64,000 nucleotides of DNA from Liriodendron chinense (taxonomy: Eukaryota; Streptophyta; Magnoliopsida; Magnoliales; Magnoliaceae), in NCBI GenBank assembly GCA_003013855.2, contig ML058505.1:3899331-3963330 (forward strand). The letters run 5' to 3'. This document shows, piece by piece, positions 25,501-37,907 of the stretch; the stretch's first letter is position 1; each line of letters starts with the position of its first letter. The notes below the pieces were generated by a model. The model ran no database searches, was not told the DNA's origin, and worked only from the letters and a program-made list of their open reading frames with translations. The translations under genes were made by a program, and so were the position numbers.

Positions 25501-28500
25501 AGTGTGAGCCTGTATCTCAATGGAAAGGTTCTCCTTGTCAACATTGAGGTCTCAGGTTCAGGCCCAGCTTACCTACTGAAAAGGAGAAATTTCTCTGAGT
25601 GGATGTTCAGGATCATCCGGTCAGTGTGAAATCTGGTTTATGGTCTATTGGCAAATGGAGCCCACTGGATGAATGGTCCAATCCTGCATCACGTTTACTG
25701 GATTAGAGTTAGTATTCAGCATCATCATCATAGTTTTGTCCTAGACATTTGGCTTGGGTTGGATCAGAGTTACTGTTAACAAGAAGAAAAAAGAGGTCTC
25801 TGAACAGTTAACTTTTTTTCTTTTAGGGTGTGTTTTGTTGCACCAAATATCATGATATTTACCTTCCGAAAAAAATCATGATATTTTATGACTAATCAGT
25901 CTAATTTGATGGCGACCATGTTTTTTTTTCCTTGCCTACTATTGGATTTGTGCTTGCAAAATAACCAAACCTGATTTCAAGTGATAATTGAAATAACCCT
26001 GATTTCCAAAGAAATGATAAAATGAAATCACCTGTTGCCTCTGTCCTTTCTCTTATACCTAGAGAGATTTTTATTACTATTGAGTCTACAAGGATTTAAC
26101 TACAGAACCTTGCTTTGAAGGATAGCTTATTGGCATGGCATGAATGATTCCCCAAGCATAGACTAAGCGGCACTCATACTCACAACCCCTTTGCAGACGA
26201 CTCAGCTAACAACCCGAGTGTTTGGTTAGCTAACTTGGAAGGAAGGAGAGCACAAAAGAGAGAGTGAGTGAAAAAGACTTTTTTTACTTAAGAGCTCAAT
26301 GCTTACAATTTTCCGAGGTTGTCTCCTAAATGAGGAGCCCCCCTTATATCAGGCCTAGGAACATTCTAGCTACATTACATCAATGGCTAGGTTGAAGCCG
26401 TGTTGAATTCATCCAACGGGCAGGAGTTCTTTGGAATCTAGAATCCTTCAAGGTAATTCTACAAAACTTTAGCTAGATGAACCTACTAGAGAACTGTAGA
26501 AACCTCAAGAGATCTCTACACAACCCTACGTGATCTGGCTTTCTCTAGAATTCTCTACACACTGTACAAGCCTCTTCTGCTTCTGTGACATTGTGCTGGC
26601 TGTGCCTGCTCATGAAATGCATGACATTCTTTGAAGTTAAATAATGCTGCAGCACGCAGTATTTTATTTTCTTGTATTTATTTGTATTTTCTAACATTTT
26701 TAATATAAGATATATGGGTATGCCTGAGCCATGATTCATGTATTGGGGGAGAGGAAATGATGGGATATAGATTTGTGAGGGTCTTGCATTAGAGTAACTT
26801 TGATCACAACCCTTCCACTATTGTTGCTATAGGCCGAGCGAAAGTCGATGAAAGCAGAAAGAGCTTTGGCTAAAGTGGAAGCCTTCTTGAAGCCAGCAGA
26901 GCAGTCAACAGACCCAGAAAGCATAACTGATGAAGAGAGATTTATGTTTCGTAAACTAGGTTTGAGAATGAAAGCTTTCTTGCTTCTTGGTAAGTAATTA
27001 CCTCTGCAGTGAAATTGGTAGGCATGCAGTCTGCAAGAATTATATGATTTTTGACCCAAAGACATACAAGGCATCCCCAGATTTTTGGTTCATACTTGTG
27101 GGGCCCATGGTTCAGTGATCCAGACCATATAACTAAATAGGAGCCTTCCATGGATGAATCACACCCAAGAAAATCTCCTAGATGGGAAGATACTAGCCAT
27201 TGAGGACCTGAGGATGCAAGCACATCTACAGATCGAGGATCATATATTTCCTTTTCAGTCATTTTTTTTAAGCAGGAAGCATAATATAATATTTTGTTTC
27301 AGGAAGACGTGGAGTTTTTGACGGGACTGTTGAAAACATGCACTTGCACTGGAAGTACCGGGAACTGGTTAAGATTATCGTGAAAGCTAAGAATTTTGCG
27401 CAGGTGAGGAATGTTGCATTGTCGTTGGAGGCCGAAAGTGGAGGAGTGTTGGTTTCGGTCGACAAAATCTCCAAAGGGTTTGCCATCATTGTTTTCCGAG
27501 GAAAGGACTACAAGCGTCCACAGACATTGAGGCCCAAGAATCTCTTGACAAAGAGAAAGGCTTTGGCCCGATCAATTGAGCTTCAGAGGCGTGAGGTATA
27601 CCCTTGAAACCAAGTAATGGAAAAAGGGTAATGATTTCATCAAAGCTCTCTGATGAAAAGAAGTGCAGTCATTGGTGCTGTACAGCATCAACGATGGCAT
27701 AATGCTGGTGGGTCCCGCTGTGCAAAGCAAGGGATGATGTTTCTTTTCATCAAGAGGGAGCTGATGATATTACTCCCCTCAAACGAAAAGGAAAGAAGAT
27801 TGGATTCTACTATACAATAATTGTGATTTGTTTTTTTCACCGATCCTTTCTTTTTTATGAATAGGCGCTCTGGAATCATATCTCGGCTCTGAATAGACGG
27901 GTGGAGACGCTAAGATCTGAACTTGTACAAGATCCATCTTATTCATCTTTGAAATTTCGTTTCCAGTCTCTTATCAAATTTTGTATTTTGAATTCCTCTC
28001 ATCCTTTGCATTTCTCCCATCTAGGATAAAATGGAGAGCGTAAAAGACCAAGGAGATGAGGAGTTGTATGCAAAACTGGATTCTGCATACTCTACTGAAG
28101 AAGAAGATGCAGAGGTATATCTGATTACTGGTGTTTATGTTAGGTTGCCTTCAGTAATTGTTAAAATTGCCATTGGACGGAACGGTCTTTTGTTCAATTT
28201 TCCATTTTTTCTTGTGGTTGGTGGCAATTCCTGACCAGTTCGATGGAGACATGGGACTAATGTGGAAAGTGACTTCTGCATTTCCCAATCACCATGCCTA
28301 TAATATTTCATATGGTGGGCTCCGGAATGGAAAATTTTGGTTCTAATCCAAAAGCACGATCGATTTGTAGGATGAGCTGACTGAACTTTTTTATTTATTT
28401 TTTATTTTTTTCTTTAATAGGATGAAGGCGATGAGGCTTATCTCGAGACATATAATAGTGGTGGTGATTATGACGATGATGATGAGGACAGTGCTGATGA

Positions 28501-28534
28501 GGACGCTGACGATGACGACATTGGCTTGATCTAA
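16534..28534 (+). CDS. CFM3: CRM-domain organelle intron-splicing factor CFM3 (frameshifted, 9 exons)
   Basis: RNA-binding protein for group II intron splicing in chloroplasts (CFM3 is also reported in mitochondria). Exons: 16534-17451, 20031-20524, 21465-21595, 23076-23426, 26833-26989, 27303-27595, 27865-27924, 28025-28114, 28421-28534. All junctions are GT/AG with matching phase. Ignoring one extra base this gives 868 residues, near the family's 880. The N-terminus looks like a transit peptide (Ser/Arg-rich, 'HFYSTRTT'), then 'FGYVDD', 'PEKGSVEDIFYVEEG' and 'VRFPWEK'. Three CRM domains: about 241-330 ('HEKWKTAEVVRLKCEG', 'RKTGGLVIWRSG'), 452-545 ('KLWERSSVAKIALKRGVQL', 'YIVFYRGKDF') and 662-755 ('GRRGVFDGTVENMHLHWKYR', 'FRGKDYKRP'). 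The tail is Asp/Glu-rich. Oddities: one extra base in the C run at 20394-20396 puts the rest of exon 2 out of frame, and the stop at 28532 is followed by 52 open in-frame codons. Identity is very sure; whether the allele works is not. Confidence 0.93.
17653..18363. mobile_element. MITE with TCGTTTGGATG ends carrying a LINE fragment
   Basis: The terminal inverted repeats are 'TCGTTTGGATG' (left) and 'CATCCAAACGA' (right), followed inward by related GTAAATG/CATTTAC motifs. Subterminal copies of 'ATTTACTAGTAAATCATTTA' occur near both ends. The middle third is LINE-derived coding sequence (separate entry). I did not find an unambiguous target duplication, so hAT membership is inferred from the end sequence only. 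Confidence 0.55.
17866..18138 (+). pseudogene. LINE reverse-transcriptase zinc-knuckle (zf-RVT) fragment
   Basis: Encodes the C-terminal zinc-binding segment typical of plant L1-type LINEs: 'ALTIDNLR' (about 17873-17898), a frame break at a TAA, then 'KRGLFLTNACPLC', 'EESVSHLFMHCSFSWEVW' and 'GLWAIWKERN'. The Cys-X2-Cys ... His-X4-Cys spacing is intact. No reverse transcriptase or endonuclease part is present, so it is a fragment. It lies between the inverted repeats of a small DNA element in CFM3 intron 1. Confidence 0.8.
20525..23075 (+). other. CFM3 introns 2 and 3 (around exon 3)
   Basis: Intron 2 is 20525-21464 (donor G|GTATGC, acceptor CCACAG). Intron 3 is 21596-23075 (donor AAA|GTAATT, acceptor TTGCAG). 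Around 20770-21065 and 22660-23010 are two copies of a repeat with 'GGGTCCCACAATGGATG' or 'GGTGCGGACCATCACATCAA' type motifs about genomic 'ACCATGGG'. Poly-T and poly-G runs occur at about 22208-22233 and 22431-22453. No other gene. Confidence 0.7.
23427..26832 (+). other. CFM3 intron 4 with MITEs
   Basis: 3406-bp intron, donor CTC|GTAAGT and acceptor CTATAG. It contains a hAT MITE with 8-bp target duplication (24015-24524), an ACCATGGG-type repeat at about 23570-23850, another at about 24740-24900, and a partial GGTGC..TTGTTGCACC MITE at about 25826-25912. No protein-coding remnant was recognised. Confidence 0.75.
24015..24524. mobile_element. hAT-like MITE with 8-bp target duplication
   Basis: Perfect 8-bp direct repeats TATTTTAC at 24007-24014 and 24525-24532 flank inverted ends 'TAGGGCTGTAAATGG' and 'CCATTTACAGCCCTA' (the right copy has one small deletion). 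The 510-bp interior is almost entirely degenerate 'GACCCGACCCATTTA' and 'AATGGGTCTGGGTC' units in both orientations. Clean ends and an intact duplication point to a recent insertion in the CFM3 intron. Confidence 0.85.
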
Positions 28535-29369
28535 AGTGTCGGCTCGGAGACGAAGTCCCTCTACGAGCATCGGAATCCGCAACACGAATCTGATGACGAT
28601 GATTCTAAATTAGATATCGAGGGAGCTAATAGAGCATATTCTGAAATTAGTGGAGTTGAAACTGGAGAAGCAAGTCTCCACCTCTCTAGCTGATTGGCTC
28701 TTATCTAACAAACAGTTGGAAAGCTTTTGTAAATTATCATGTTCAGGAACAAGAAAAAAGAAATTAATGATTACCCTTCTGATTCCCCCCCCCCCCCCCC
28801 CCCCCCCTTTTTCTTCGTTTTGATCTCTACGTCTGTAATACAATGCTTGCGGATTCCACGCCTGTGACAGCCCTGCTCATCCAAATGCTGGTGCATGTGC
28901 CAATAGGAAGGTGGGTGCTTGATTGGATCCTTTCATCAGTTGGGCTATGCTGGTTAGATCTCATGCCTAAAAATAAGGCTATTTCTCACATCAGGTGGGT
29001 CACAACATACAAAACAAATGGTCAGCTAGCAATAATGTTTTATCTGTCAGTTCACTTTGTACACTGTGACCCACCTGAGGAGTGAAACTGCCTGATTTTT
29101 GAGACACAAGGTCTTAGCATTATTTCCAACCTCATGGAAAGCTTGGATCCCACACAATTTTCATATTGGCATGTGGGCCTGCATATGGATGGGCAGGGTC
29201 CATTCACGTGTAATTAACAAACCTCACTATATATTTATACTGTGTGTTCCCAAGATGCTTCCACCAAAATTTCACCCATTTCCTGAATGCCCAACATTTC
29301 CAACAGGGGATGCGCAATAACTTCTACAACATTGATTTCTTTGATAAGTACAGCATTGATAATATGATA
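28535..29369. other. Intergenic region between CFM3 and the permease
   Basis: 28535-28693 is an open, acidic, in-frame extension of CFM3 (see findings). A poly-C run of about 23 bases lies near 28785-28807. About 28860-29080 resembles the fold-back element at 11.9-12.2 kb. The two genes converge, so this stretch should contain both 3' ends. Confidence 0.6.
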
Positions 29370-32300
29370 TTACATGTCATGAAAGAACTTGTATGTCTTA
29401 ACATCCTTTATGATGATTCTGATTGCACCTATGCAGCCTAGTATTGCAACAACAGAATAGCATGCAGCAATGGCAATGTTAAAGATCTGCAAAGGAACAC
29501 GAAAACCTGTCTTCTTGGGCAACTTCCCAGCTTTCAGATATGCTAAAGCTGGGAAGACAAAATCCAGCGGGGTGAACCCAACTGCCCCACAGATAGAAAC
29601 AAAATCGCCGAAGAAAGGCATTGCAGCAGCAATTAGGGTGACGAGAACCATGTAGCCTGATGTCAGAACAAGCCGCACGAGAATATTGCGGATGTGGAGG
29701 CGTCTGCTATTCTTAGAGAGCATTCTTTCCTCCATATAGGCATAAGTCGGCCGGCAGTATATCTGAACAGAAAAGTGGAATTATATTCAAATTCATGTTC
29801 ATAGACTAGTATCATTAGTTGTGTGTTTGGATGTCCAAATGGATTGGATTACAATAAATAGCGAAAAAAAGAAAAAGCAAAATGTCAGAAGTTGGCTTAG
29901 CCAACAACTTGAGAGTGAATGATAACCAGTCCCAAATTGTGATTGCGTTCACTCCAAATTGGGTTTGAAACAAAAAGAATTGCAACTAATATCAAGAGAC
30001 AACCAACATTCGTTATCATCATATAAGCCTTATCCCAAGTCCCAACAAATTGGGGTCAGCTACATGATTCCTATTCGACCACTAATTGGTAGTTCGATGA
30101 CAGCCAAGTAATTTGAAAAATACCATGATGGTTCACTGCCAGCTTTTTGCAAGTTAGGGTGTGTTTGGATGCATTATCAAATTGAATTGCAATAACTAGT
30201 CCAATAAAGTGGAAATGGCCAGATTGCAACTACGTTAACATTAGGAAGATGGGTCCCTTTGGATAGTGGGAAAAAGAAAAGAACAGAAAATGGATGACTT
30301 TTCCTATAATTCGACGTTTCACAATGTTGGATAGCAAAGAACTATTGGATTTGTAAAAGCGGTCATTACCCAAACACCAGTCAAATTCTCACGCACAAGA
30401 TACAACGTAATCAATGTTAGAGCTTTATCAAATTTCCACTTCCTATGCAAACAACCCCCTCATCATGGAATCCATGGGAATCCATGTCTCATGGGGAAAT
30501 CATCATTGGGCAATCATTACAGTTTTGATTTCTTCTCTTTTCTTTTCGTACTATCCAAACAGGCCTGAAAGGAATGTAACCACAACCGAGAGGTCATCTT
30601 TATTGGCCATATAAGGAAACAACATTACAATATGGTCATTTCCCATTGTTTAAACAGCCTTTTCATAAAACTTTCTTTTCATATGCTCACAGTTCAATTT
30701 ATCTTGTGCATCCAAACAAGCCCAATCCAAATTGTGATCATTTTCAATTGCACTTTCTTGCCACTTAATTATTGTGATATAAGTCATCTCACATCTGTAA
30801 TCCAAATGCACACCTTAGTGGAGTACCTGAAAGCACCCTGATATTTGAATCACAGCAAATAGATTTGCCATAACAATCATCCATTCTGGGATCATGAGGG
30901 ATGCCAAAATGTACGGCTGAACCGATGACCCAAACGCCCAGTAACCACTGAAAGCCAATTGCCAGTAGCTCAAAACAATAATCGTGTATGCAGCAGATAC
31001 GCCTTTGTACATGTTCTTCTTTGCAGGTTCCCTGACAGTATTCTGGCAAAAGAAACACATCTTAATAAGCATCCCACTAATCTTGCAGAATCAAAGAGTT
31101 CCGTGCTAGTTAACTCTAGAAATAGACATGATCACCTACAACTAGTTGTGGGTTAGCTTGCAACCATCTTTTACAAGCAGTCTGCCCTCTAAACATATAT
31201 GGTATTTCTGAAGGCAAATTTAGAAAGCAAATTCTGAAGCTGTTAATGAATGGATTGAAAAATCCAGAGATCGGGACCGACAAACGTTGGCTAAATGAAG
31301 AGGGAAATGTCATGAGACTGGTGATCACAATGGGAGAGTGCTCTTCCTTACCATAGGCATTATTCTTGAAGGATTTTGTGGTTTGCTTGTGTATCCTCGT
31401 CTATTGAAATGGGTTCGCTAATCCCCTTTTATAGACTCCGATCAACCAATGTAATGGTCCGATCATCAACTCTCCCAAGGTGAACGGCCCTCTCATTTGG
31501 GAAACATTCATCCTATTATTAATCTTGATTTAAATGGTTCAGAAAACGAATTTGAAATACAATAATGTTGATAATAGTATTAATACAATCAAAGCTTGAT
31601 TAACAAGCCCAACGTGGGGATCACCCGCGATCTCCACCACAAACAGCTAGGATCAAGAGGGCCTAATGTCCATTGATCCAACATGGGTTGTAACATAAAA
31701 CCAATTACTGGTGATCAGTACTCTTATGAAAATTCAGTACCTGTATTTCTGGAAGCATTGCGTCTCCGAACGAGAAAGCAATTGCCCCGAGGGCATTGAA
31801 AGCTTTGAATATCTTTGTGGAGGAGCTTCCTTGTAAGCTATAGCTTATTGTCTTCCGATCAATCTTTTTCCCTACAAGGAAAGCAGATTTATAGAGTGGC
31901 AGCTACCATCAGATGGAACTCTCCAAGAGGTTCATTTTACAGATGATTCAAAGATACGCATTTTGCATATCAATGTCTACTGACGCTTCGGATCATAGCT
32001 CGGAATTTCAATTCACAGACTCTGGAACCTACAATATTTGCAATCTATGTAAGGAGGACGGATGCTCTATCTTTCAAAAGATTCCGTCGTCGAATCCATG
32101 TGCATTGGTGATATATGAGTCTGAAAGTAGATTCTAGCATTTCCTTTGTGATTCTAAGATTTTTTTTTTTTTTTTAAATCTGTGAAAAGGCTACAAAAGT
32201 ACAAAAGCAAACAAATTTAGTAAACAACGTAGAAGAAAGTAGAACATTGTAGGTTTACCATTGTAGATAGTCACGCCAATGGTTGTGCCAGCAAAGCCAA

Positions 32301-35300
32301 TGGTGCTGCCCGTGCATAGCGCATTCACCCATCGTAATGAGTGGATATCTGGGAGTTGGGATAGGAGAAGCTCAAAGGCCCCAAAAAAGATAATGAATGT
32401 TTGCAAAGTTAACGTACCGTCCCTGTGGTAGTACTTGTAAACTGCCTAGACATAAAACGGCAACATTAGAGTTCGCGTTTTGATGAACGAGTGAAAAGAA
32501 TTTGAAAAACATTCAGTTCAGTAAATGATGTTTCCCAGCATTCATAATTAGAAAGTAGCCTCACATGCAATCACATTTTCTTTAAGACCAACTTGGAACT
32601 AACTTATTTACATTTACTCACACTTAGTGAGACTAACAATTTCAATTTGATTTTATTGTGCATCCAAACGTGCCCTACCAATCAAAGGCAAGATCAACTA
32701 CATTTGCATAAGACTAACCTTTAGGCTGCTTCCTGCAGCAATTTGGATGGCAATGTTATTGCCCACGGAAGCCACCTGCTGAAAAATTGTAATTGACCAG
32801 TAGCCACAGGATCCTTCATAGATTCAAACAGACAATAGTCAGGGGAGAAAAAGGAATGGGTAGAAATTGTACAAACACCAAATGCAAAAACTGAATTTTG
32901 GGAACTACAATAAAACTAAGAGATTCAAATGATAGAGGACTGCTTTACAAAAAAAACCCAACAAAACTAAACAACCATTATGAACAAAACAGAATTTACA
33001 GAATTTAGAAGAAAAAAGATGGGGAGGATGGATTACCAACCGAAGATACTTCTTCCAAGCTCCCGATAAGTAGTTTGCTTCTCCCCATTCCACCCCCACA
33101 AAGATGCTATTAGAAGACTAGAATACCAAGTAACAAATGTTCCACACACCAAACTGCAAACGCCTGAATTCAAATTAGAAATATTGGGTGAGTTTAAGTG
33201 CAAGTTCTAAAAATTTGGAGAAGGATAACACAAAATGAAGTATGCTAAATTAAAACTATAAAAAGAATTAAGAGGGATATTTCTATTTACTATTGTCGAC
33301 TAAAAATTTCCGCCTACACTTCCGCGACATATCTTGCAATAACATCTCTTCAGCTTTTTTATTTTTCCCATTGTAAGTTTTGAGTTAACAGTCTTCCACC
33401 TCTTATCTAATCCCAAACATGGGTATTGCTATTTACACCTCCCCTTTTTGATAGATTCTCCCTTTCCTTTTAACTTTTGGTAATACGGGAGTACTAAGCT
33501 GTACTATTATATCACCAAATTAAGAAAAATGGATGCATCTACAAAGGGTAGATTTAAATATTGGGACCCATGAAGTGGTTTTTCTCCCCGCCATTGTAAT
33601 GGAAAATATTAGTAACTTATAGCTCTACTAAACAATGATGGTAGATTTTCAACAATATTAATCGTCAAAAAGAAAATTTTCAAATTTGAAAAAAAAAAAA
33701 AAAAATGGTATGTCATTCTCCATTAACTTACAGAGGCAGTGCATAATGCTCTGGCTGAGAGTTTCTGCAATGCACTTGGGTTTTCAGTTTGCCCATGGTT
33801 CAGGGATCTGCACCACTGATATTGTGAGACAGTAGCCCATACGCTTTTTGACCCTCCAATCAGTGGCTAGCAATGTGAAGGTCTGCAATCCGAATTTCAA
33901 CCAATGGCCTGATCTTCAATGGCTGGGACTTTCAATCTGGAACTTTGGTGCATGGGCCATCCACAGCGAGGCCCATCATATCGATGATTTGGATCATTGA
34001 AGCAAGAGCCCCGTTGGGCGTACTGCACAAACTCTCAGCTGGAGCAATGTATGAACTTATAACACTTCCTCATTTATAGGTTCAGTCAAGAAAACAAAGA
34101 TGCACTAGCAATCTTTCTTTGCAACCCAAAAGTAATATGCTTAAGATGCCGAAGAAATTTGGGATGGATGACTAGGAGATAACAACGAGCCCAAATGAAC
34201 AAATTCACAAATCCAGGTGAACGAAGGTGTGAAATGCAAGAGCATGAACCGTTGTTTATCCAATTTATAGAACAGAGAGAGCTGGTTTCTTAAGCGTAGT
34301 TTATGAATGTATACAATGTCAATGAAACTCCTATCTCTGTGTTATTTGAAGAATTCATGACTACATTAAAATGAGTTTTGTTACTATAATGCACTGGATA
34401 TGAGATAGATTGCTGCCTAACAATTTCATGGATGTAATTCAGGTAAGAGACCTAATAGTTTGGCAGTGTGCTTCTAGTTATGTTTACAGTAGAGGACTGG
34501 CAGCCCTATCATGTGTAGCAGAAAGAAAGTCATGTTAGCAAATAAGTACAAGATCGAAGCTGTGGAAGACCGAGTAAAGATAGAATGTGAAAATCGACAA
34601 TTGAGGCATGACCCAATTGGCATCAAATTCAAATTTTGGATGTGAGACCTGAAATTATCAAGACGGGAATGTTCAAATACTGTCCAAAGTTGAGAGTAGG
34701 TGTGAAAGTGGGCCAGACTGGCCTAGGTCCTACATCGACTTATTTAACACTATTGATTTCGATTCTGGTGTGTTGATCCAGGGTGCATTTGGTTACTCTC
34801 AAGTTGGACTCAAAAGAACAAGCTAGCATTTTGAGGGGTGATTGCTCATTATGAATACGTGGAAACATTCATTTTGCCATGAAAATTCACAATTCAGTTC
34901 AATAGTGTTAGGGGCTGTATGGATGAGAGTAAATGGGAGGGATTGGGAGTAAATGAAGGTAAATGGCTTTTTGGTGCATTTGGATGGAAGTAAATGGAGG
35001 TAAATGGAATGAAATAGGAGTAAATGCACCTGCAAATGAAATCCTCCCTCAACCGAGGGATTTGAGAGTTAATGGAGGTAAATGCCTTTCTGGGCTCCTT
35101 AGAGAGTCGCATAAATATACAAAGGTGCCACTATGCATGCATCCGCTGTTCACACGGCACGCTGATGATACTCCGAAACAAGCCAATTATCAGCTACATC
35201 GCTAAAATCACAGTAATAGAATCATCCAAACTGTCTAAATCTTGGCCATCCAAATGGACGGTTAAAAAATGTTGACAAGTCGGTTGTTTGTGATCCTTAC

Positions 35301-37843
35301 GTTTGTGGCCCACCTAAGGCTCGGAATTTCCTCATTTTTGCTAAAGTATATATTTCAATGGGCTTATTACAATTATTCTATTAAATATTATATATTTACA
35401 CCAATTTCATATATAAAAGCTTATTTAGAATATCACATATGTTCCTGTGAATATATTGAAAAATTCAAATGCATTCCAATTCCTCCTACTTACTCCCATC
35501 TAAACATAATATTTTGGATTTCAATGCATTTCATTTACTCCCATCTAAACACAACTTTATAAGTCATTTATTCCTAATTCATTTATCTCCAATTCTATTT
35601 CCCATTTACCTCCATTTACAAGCTCCCAAACGGGCCCTTAGAGTTTGAAACACAACAAAAAATAATTTTTTTTTAAGTCCAGATTTATTGATTAAGCCCT
35701 ATGGATCGCTATTTTTTGTTATCAGTTTCCACAAAAAAAAAAAAAAACTAACTAAAATTAGAGACTTTAGATCTAAATATACATTTTGATTGCCAATGTC
35801 GAATCCCGTTCGATTGTCAATGTTGTACTTTCAAGGTAGACGGTTCTCTTCTAGATATATCCCAGGTGAGGAGAGGAGGAAAGCCCACATATTATCCCTA
35901 TAGTGGGGGCAGTGGATAGAGAGACACAAGTGAGCCACACATGTGGACATGTGAATGCAAGGAAGGGATGAGAGAGGATTCTCTCTCCTCCTCTTCTCAC
36001 TTTTGTATCTCTCTATAAAGTGATGCCCTAGGGGGCTTGGGCATCCAAAGCTCTCTCTTTTCTATGTCCTCTCCATCTGGGATAGGATTTTATTAGTTAT
36101 TACAAGGAGTTTGGTATTAGGGAGAGACTGGTATGGTGCTCCATTACCCTACAAACTTTGGAACACCTACTGCATCTAAAGTTTGTGATCCTACCCAAAT
36201 TGACTACATCCCTCCACTAACTTGGTCATCCATCCTTAATCCAATTTCCACGGCAATCAAATGATGAATCATAAGATCCGAACTATCGAAATTACCATCA
36301 AGTGTGATGAAGGCATTTTAATAGTTTTTTTTTTACACACACCCACCCACACCACCTGGGCACTCAATCCTTGGTCTTAATATTGTCGTAAAAGAGTCTA
36401 TCTACCACTTAGCCATGGAACCAGACCCTAAGGCATTTTAACAGTTAAAACAAAGGACCAACAGTTGAAAAGGCTCATAAAACTATTTGAAACCTTTGAG
36501 GTATCAGTACTAGGCAAAAACAACTTGATTGATGGTCCGATCTACTAGATCTCAAACCATAAGAGTGTCTCTTAGAGAATAGTGGATCTCTTGTTGGATC
36601 ATATAAACCTCAATTGTATCCTGATGCATGAACCTAACAACACCCACATATGAGCCATTGCAATTAACTTCGTGAGGCGGGCTAAAGCACATTATATTAG
36701 AAACTTGAACTTTCCATATGTCCTTAGGTCTAAGAATTAGTAAAAGCTAGTACATACACAAGTTAATCACAGTCCAAACAAAATGAAGCTGCTACTATTG
36801 ACTTGAATTGATCATCCAATTCAAGTGTCCAATAAATCCAATACCACGAGCCTATCCCCATGGCACAGTTACACTCCTTTGTAGCATAGGACATAGGCAC
36901 ATCGTCGAACTTGATGATGGAGACCTTCCATCCTGATTCGTCATCAATTCCATCACGGAGGATGACCACATAAATAATAGCAACCACAGGTATGTCCCAA
37001 AACCAGGTGATCATGGAACAACAGAGAACTGAGATCCATGGGACACAACTCTCTCTTGACCAGCGGCCGTTGTGCCCAATCTCAAGTTCCGAAGGGCAAC
37101 CAGAGGAATCCCTATCCTTTAACTCATATACCATGTTTGTGTGTGCGTGCGCAATTTGAAATATACCCACATATAAGTCATGTCATTTATGAGATGTTCA
37201 CACAGAACCTATGGTCATCATGATCTACAATCAAAATCATCAACTCAACGGTTACGATTAACAAACTAGCTTTGCAAGGCACACAACATGAACCAATTAA
37301 TATGACATTCAAATGCTCTTTAGTGTGTTGAACACTAACTGATTGCACAAAAAATAGGATGATATTAACAAGAGTATGCATAATTGCACATGCAGTAACA
37401 GTTCACTCCATGGAAAGAAGAATTAGATGATAAGCAACTGGCATCTGTCCACACCACAAGTAGTTTTTCAGTTCTGACAACTGGGGCCCATTGTTCAGTA
37501 ATCTAGACCATTGATCTATCTCATCCCATCAACAGCTTGGATCACCAAACCATGGGCCCCACACGTACAGAATCATCTGAAATCAGCAACTACACATCTG
37601 TTGAGTGAGTCTAGAGAAATTACCGAGTGGCCAGCCGAGGGAGGCGAGTGCGAAGGGCAGCGGTGCGTAAGCGGCCGGCGTGGCGATCGTCGTCGCCACA
37701 TGGAATGCCGCATGCTTCCACGTCCCTTTCCCTCCACGACGGAGAGAACTGACGGCGTCTTCTTCTCCGACGGCCAACGAAGATTCATCTATGTTCTCAG
37801 CCGTTGATTTCTCTGTCCCTGATCCTGAAATATCAGTTCCCAT
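29370..37843 (-). CDS. AAAP-family amino-acid permease (proline/GABA-transporter-like), 7 exons
   Basis: Membrane importer of the amino acid/auxin permease family, probably plasma membrane and proton-coupled. Exons in transcript order: 37843-37624, 33163-33041, 32813-32719, 32445-32259, 31871-31741, 31042-30827, 29762-29370. Phases join exactly to 454 residues plus stop, with no lesion. Motifs: 'TWKHAAFHVATTIATPAAYA' and 'ASLGWPLG' (exon 1), 'TWYSSLLIASLW', 'QVASVGNNIAIQIAAGSSLK', 'LSQLPDIHSLRWVNALC', 'FGDAMLPEIQ', 'SGYWAFGSSVQPYI', 'AAAMPFFGDFVSICGAVGFT', and C-terminus 'DVKTYKFFHDM'. Many hydrophobic segments fit the usual 10-11 helices. Intron 1 is 4460 bp and MITE-rich; the exon 2 donor is G|GTTGGT, a weak site, but the stronger nearby GTAATC would break the frame. 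Substrate is not shown by sequence; this clade is annotated as proline or GABA transporters. Confidence 0.92.
29763..30826 (-). other. Permease intron 6, MITE remnants
   Basis: 1064-bp intron (donor CAG|GTACTC, acceptor GTTCAG). It contains AT-rich repeats with 'GTGTGTTTGGATG' starts (about 29820 and 30155) and inverted 'TCCAAACA' motifs (about 30555 and 30711), consistent with small hAT-like MITEs. No coding sequence. Confidence 0.6.
33164..37623 (-). other. Permease intron 1 (4460 bp)
   Basis: Donor CTCG|GTAATT, acceptor TTCAG|GCGTTT. It holds a MITE at 34910-35641, a possible fold-back or degenerate repeat region (33.75-34.0 kb with 'GGCCCATCATATCGATG'), and about 36.76-37.17 kb of open but unrecognised sequence on the minus strand. 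I tested that open stretch for the missing permease exon and rejected it. Confidence 0.7.
34910..35641. mobile_element. MITE with GTAAATGGAGG minisatellite ends
   Basis: The left end 'TAGGGGCTGTATGGATGAG' and the right end '...CTCCCAAACGGGCCCTTA' are diverged inverted repeats. Each is followed inward by several 'GTAAATGGAGGTAAATG' units on the left and their complement 'CATTTACCTCCATTTAC' on the right. About 730 bp, no coding capacity, no certain target duplication. Confidence 0.55.
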
Positions 37844-37896
37844 TTCCTTCTTCTTCTTCTTTTCTCAGCTTTGGATGCCTTTTCCTTCCAAATGCT

Positions 37897-37907
37897 TATA
37901 TATATAA
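37897..37907 (-). promoter_or_regulatory. TATA box of the permease gene
   Basis: On the minus strand the sequence reads TTATATATATAA, ending about 53 bases upstream of the ATG at 37843. That spacing leaves room for a transcription start near 37865 and a short leader. Confidence 0.6.

Noticed and set aside
36763..37170. Open minus-strand stretch of 135 codons with Trp-rich sequence, considered as permease exon 2
   Set aside because: It does not match the permease family, and the true exon 2 was found at 33041-33163 with correct phase. I see no other homology.
37511..37807. Open frame on plus strand opposite permease exon 1
   Set aside because: It is a shadow of the GC-rich coding exon on the minus strand.
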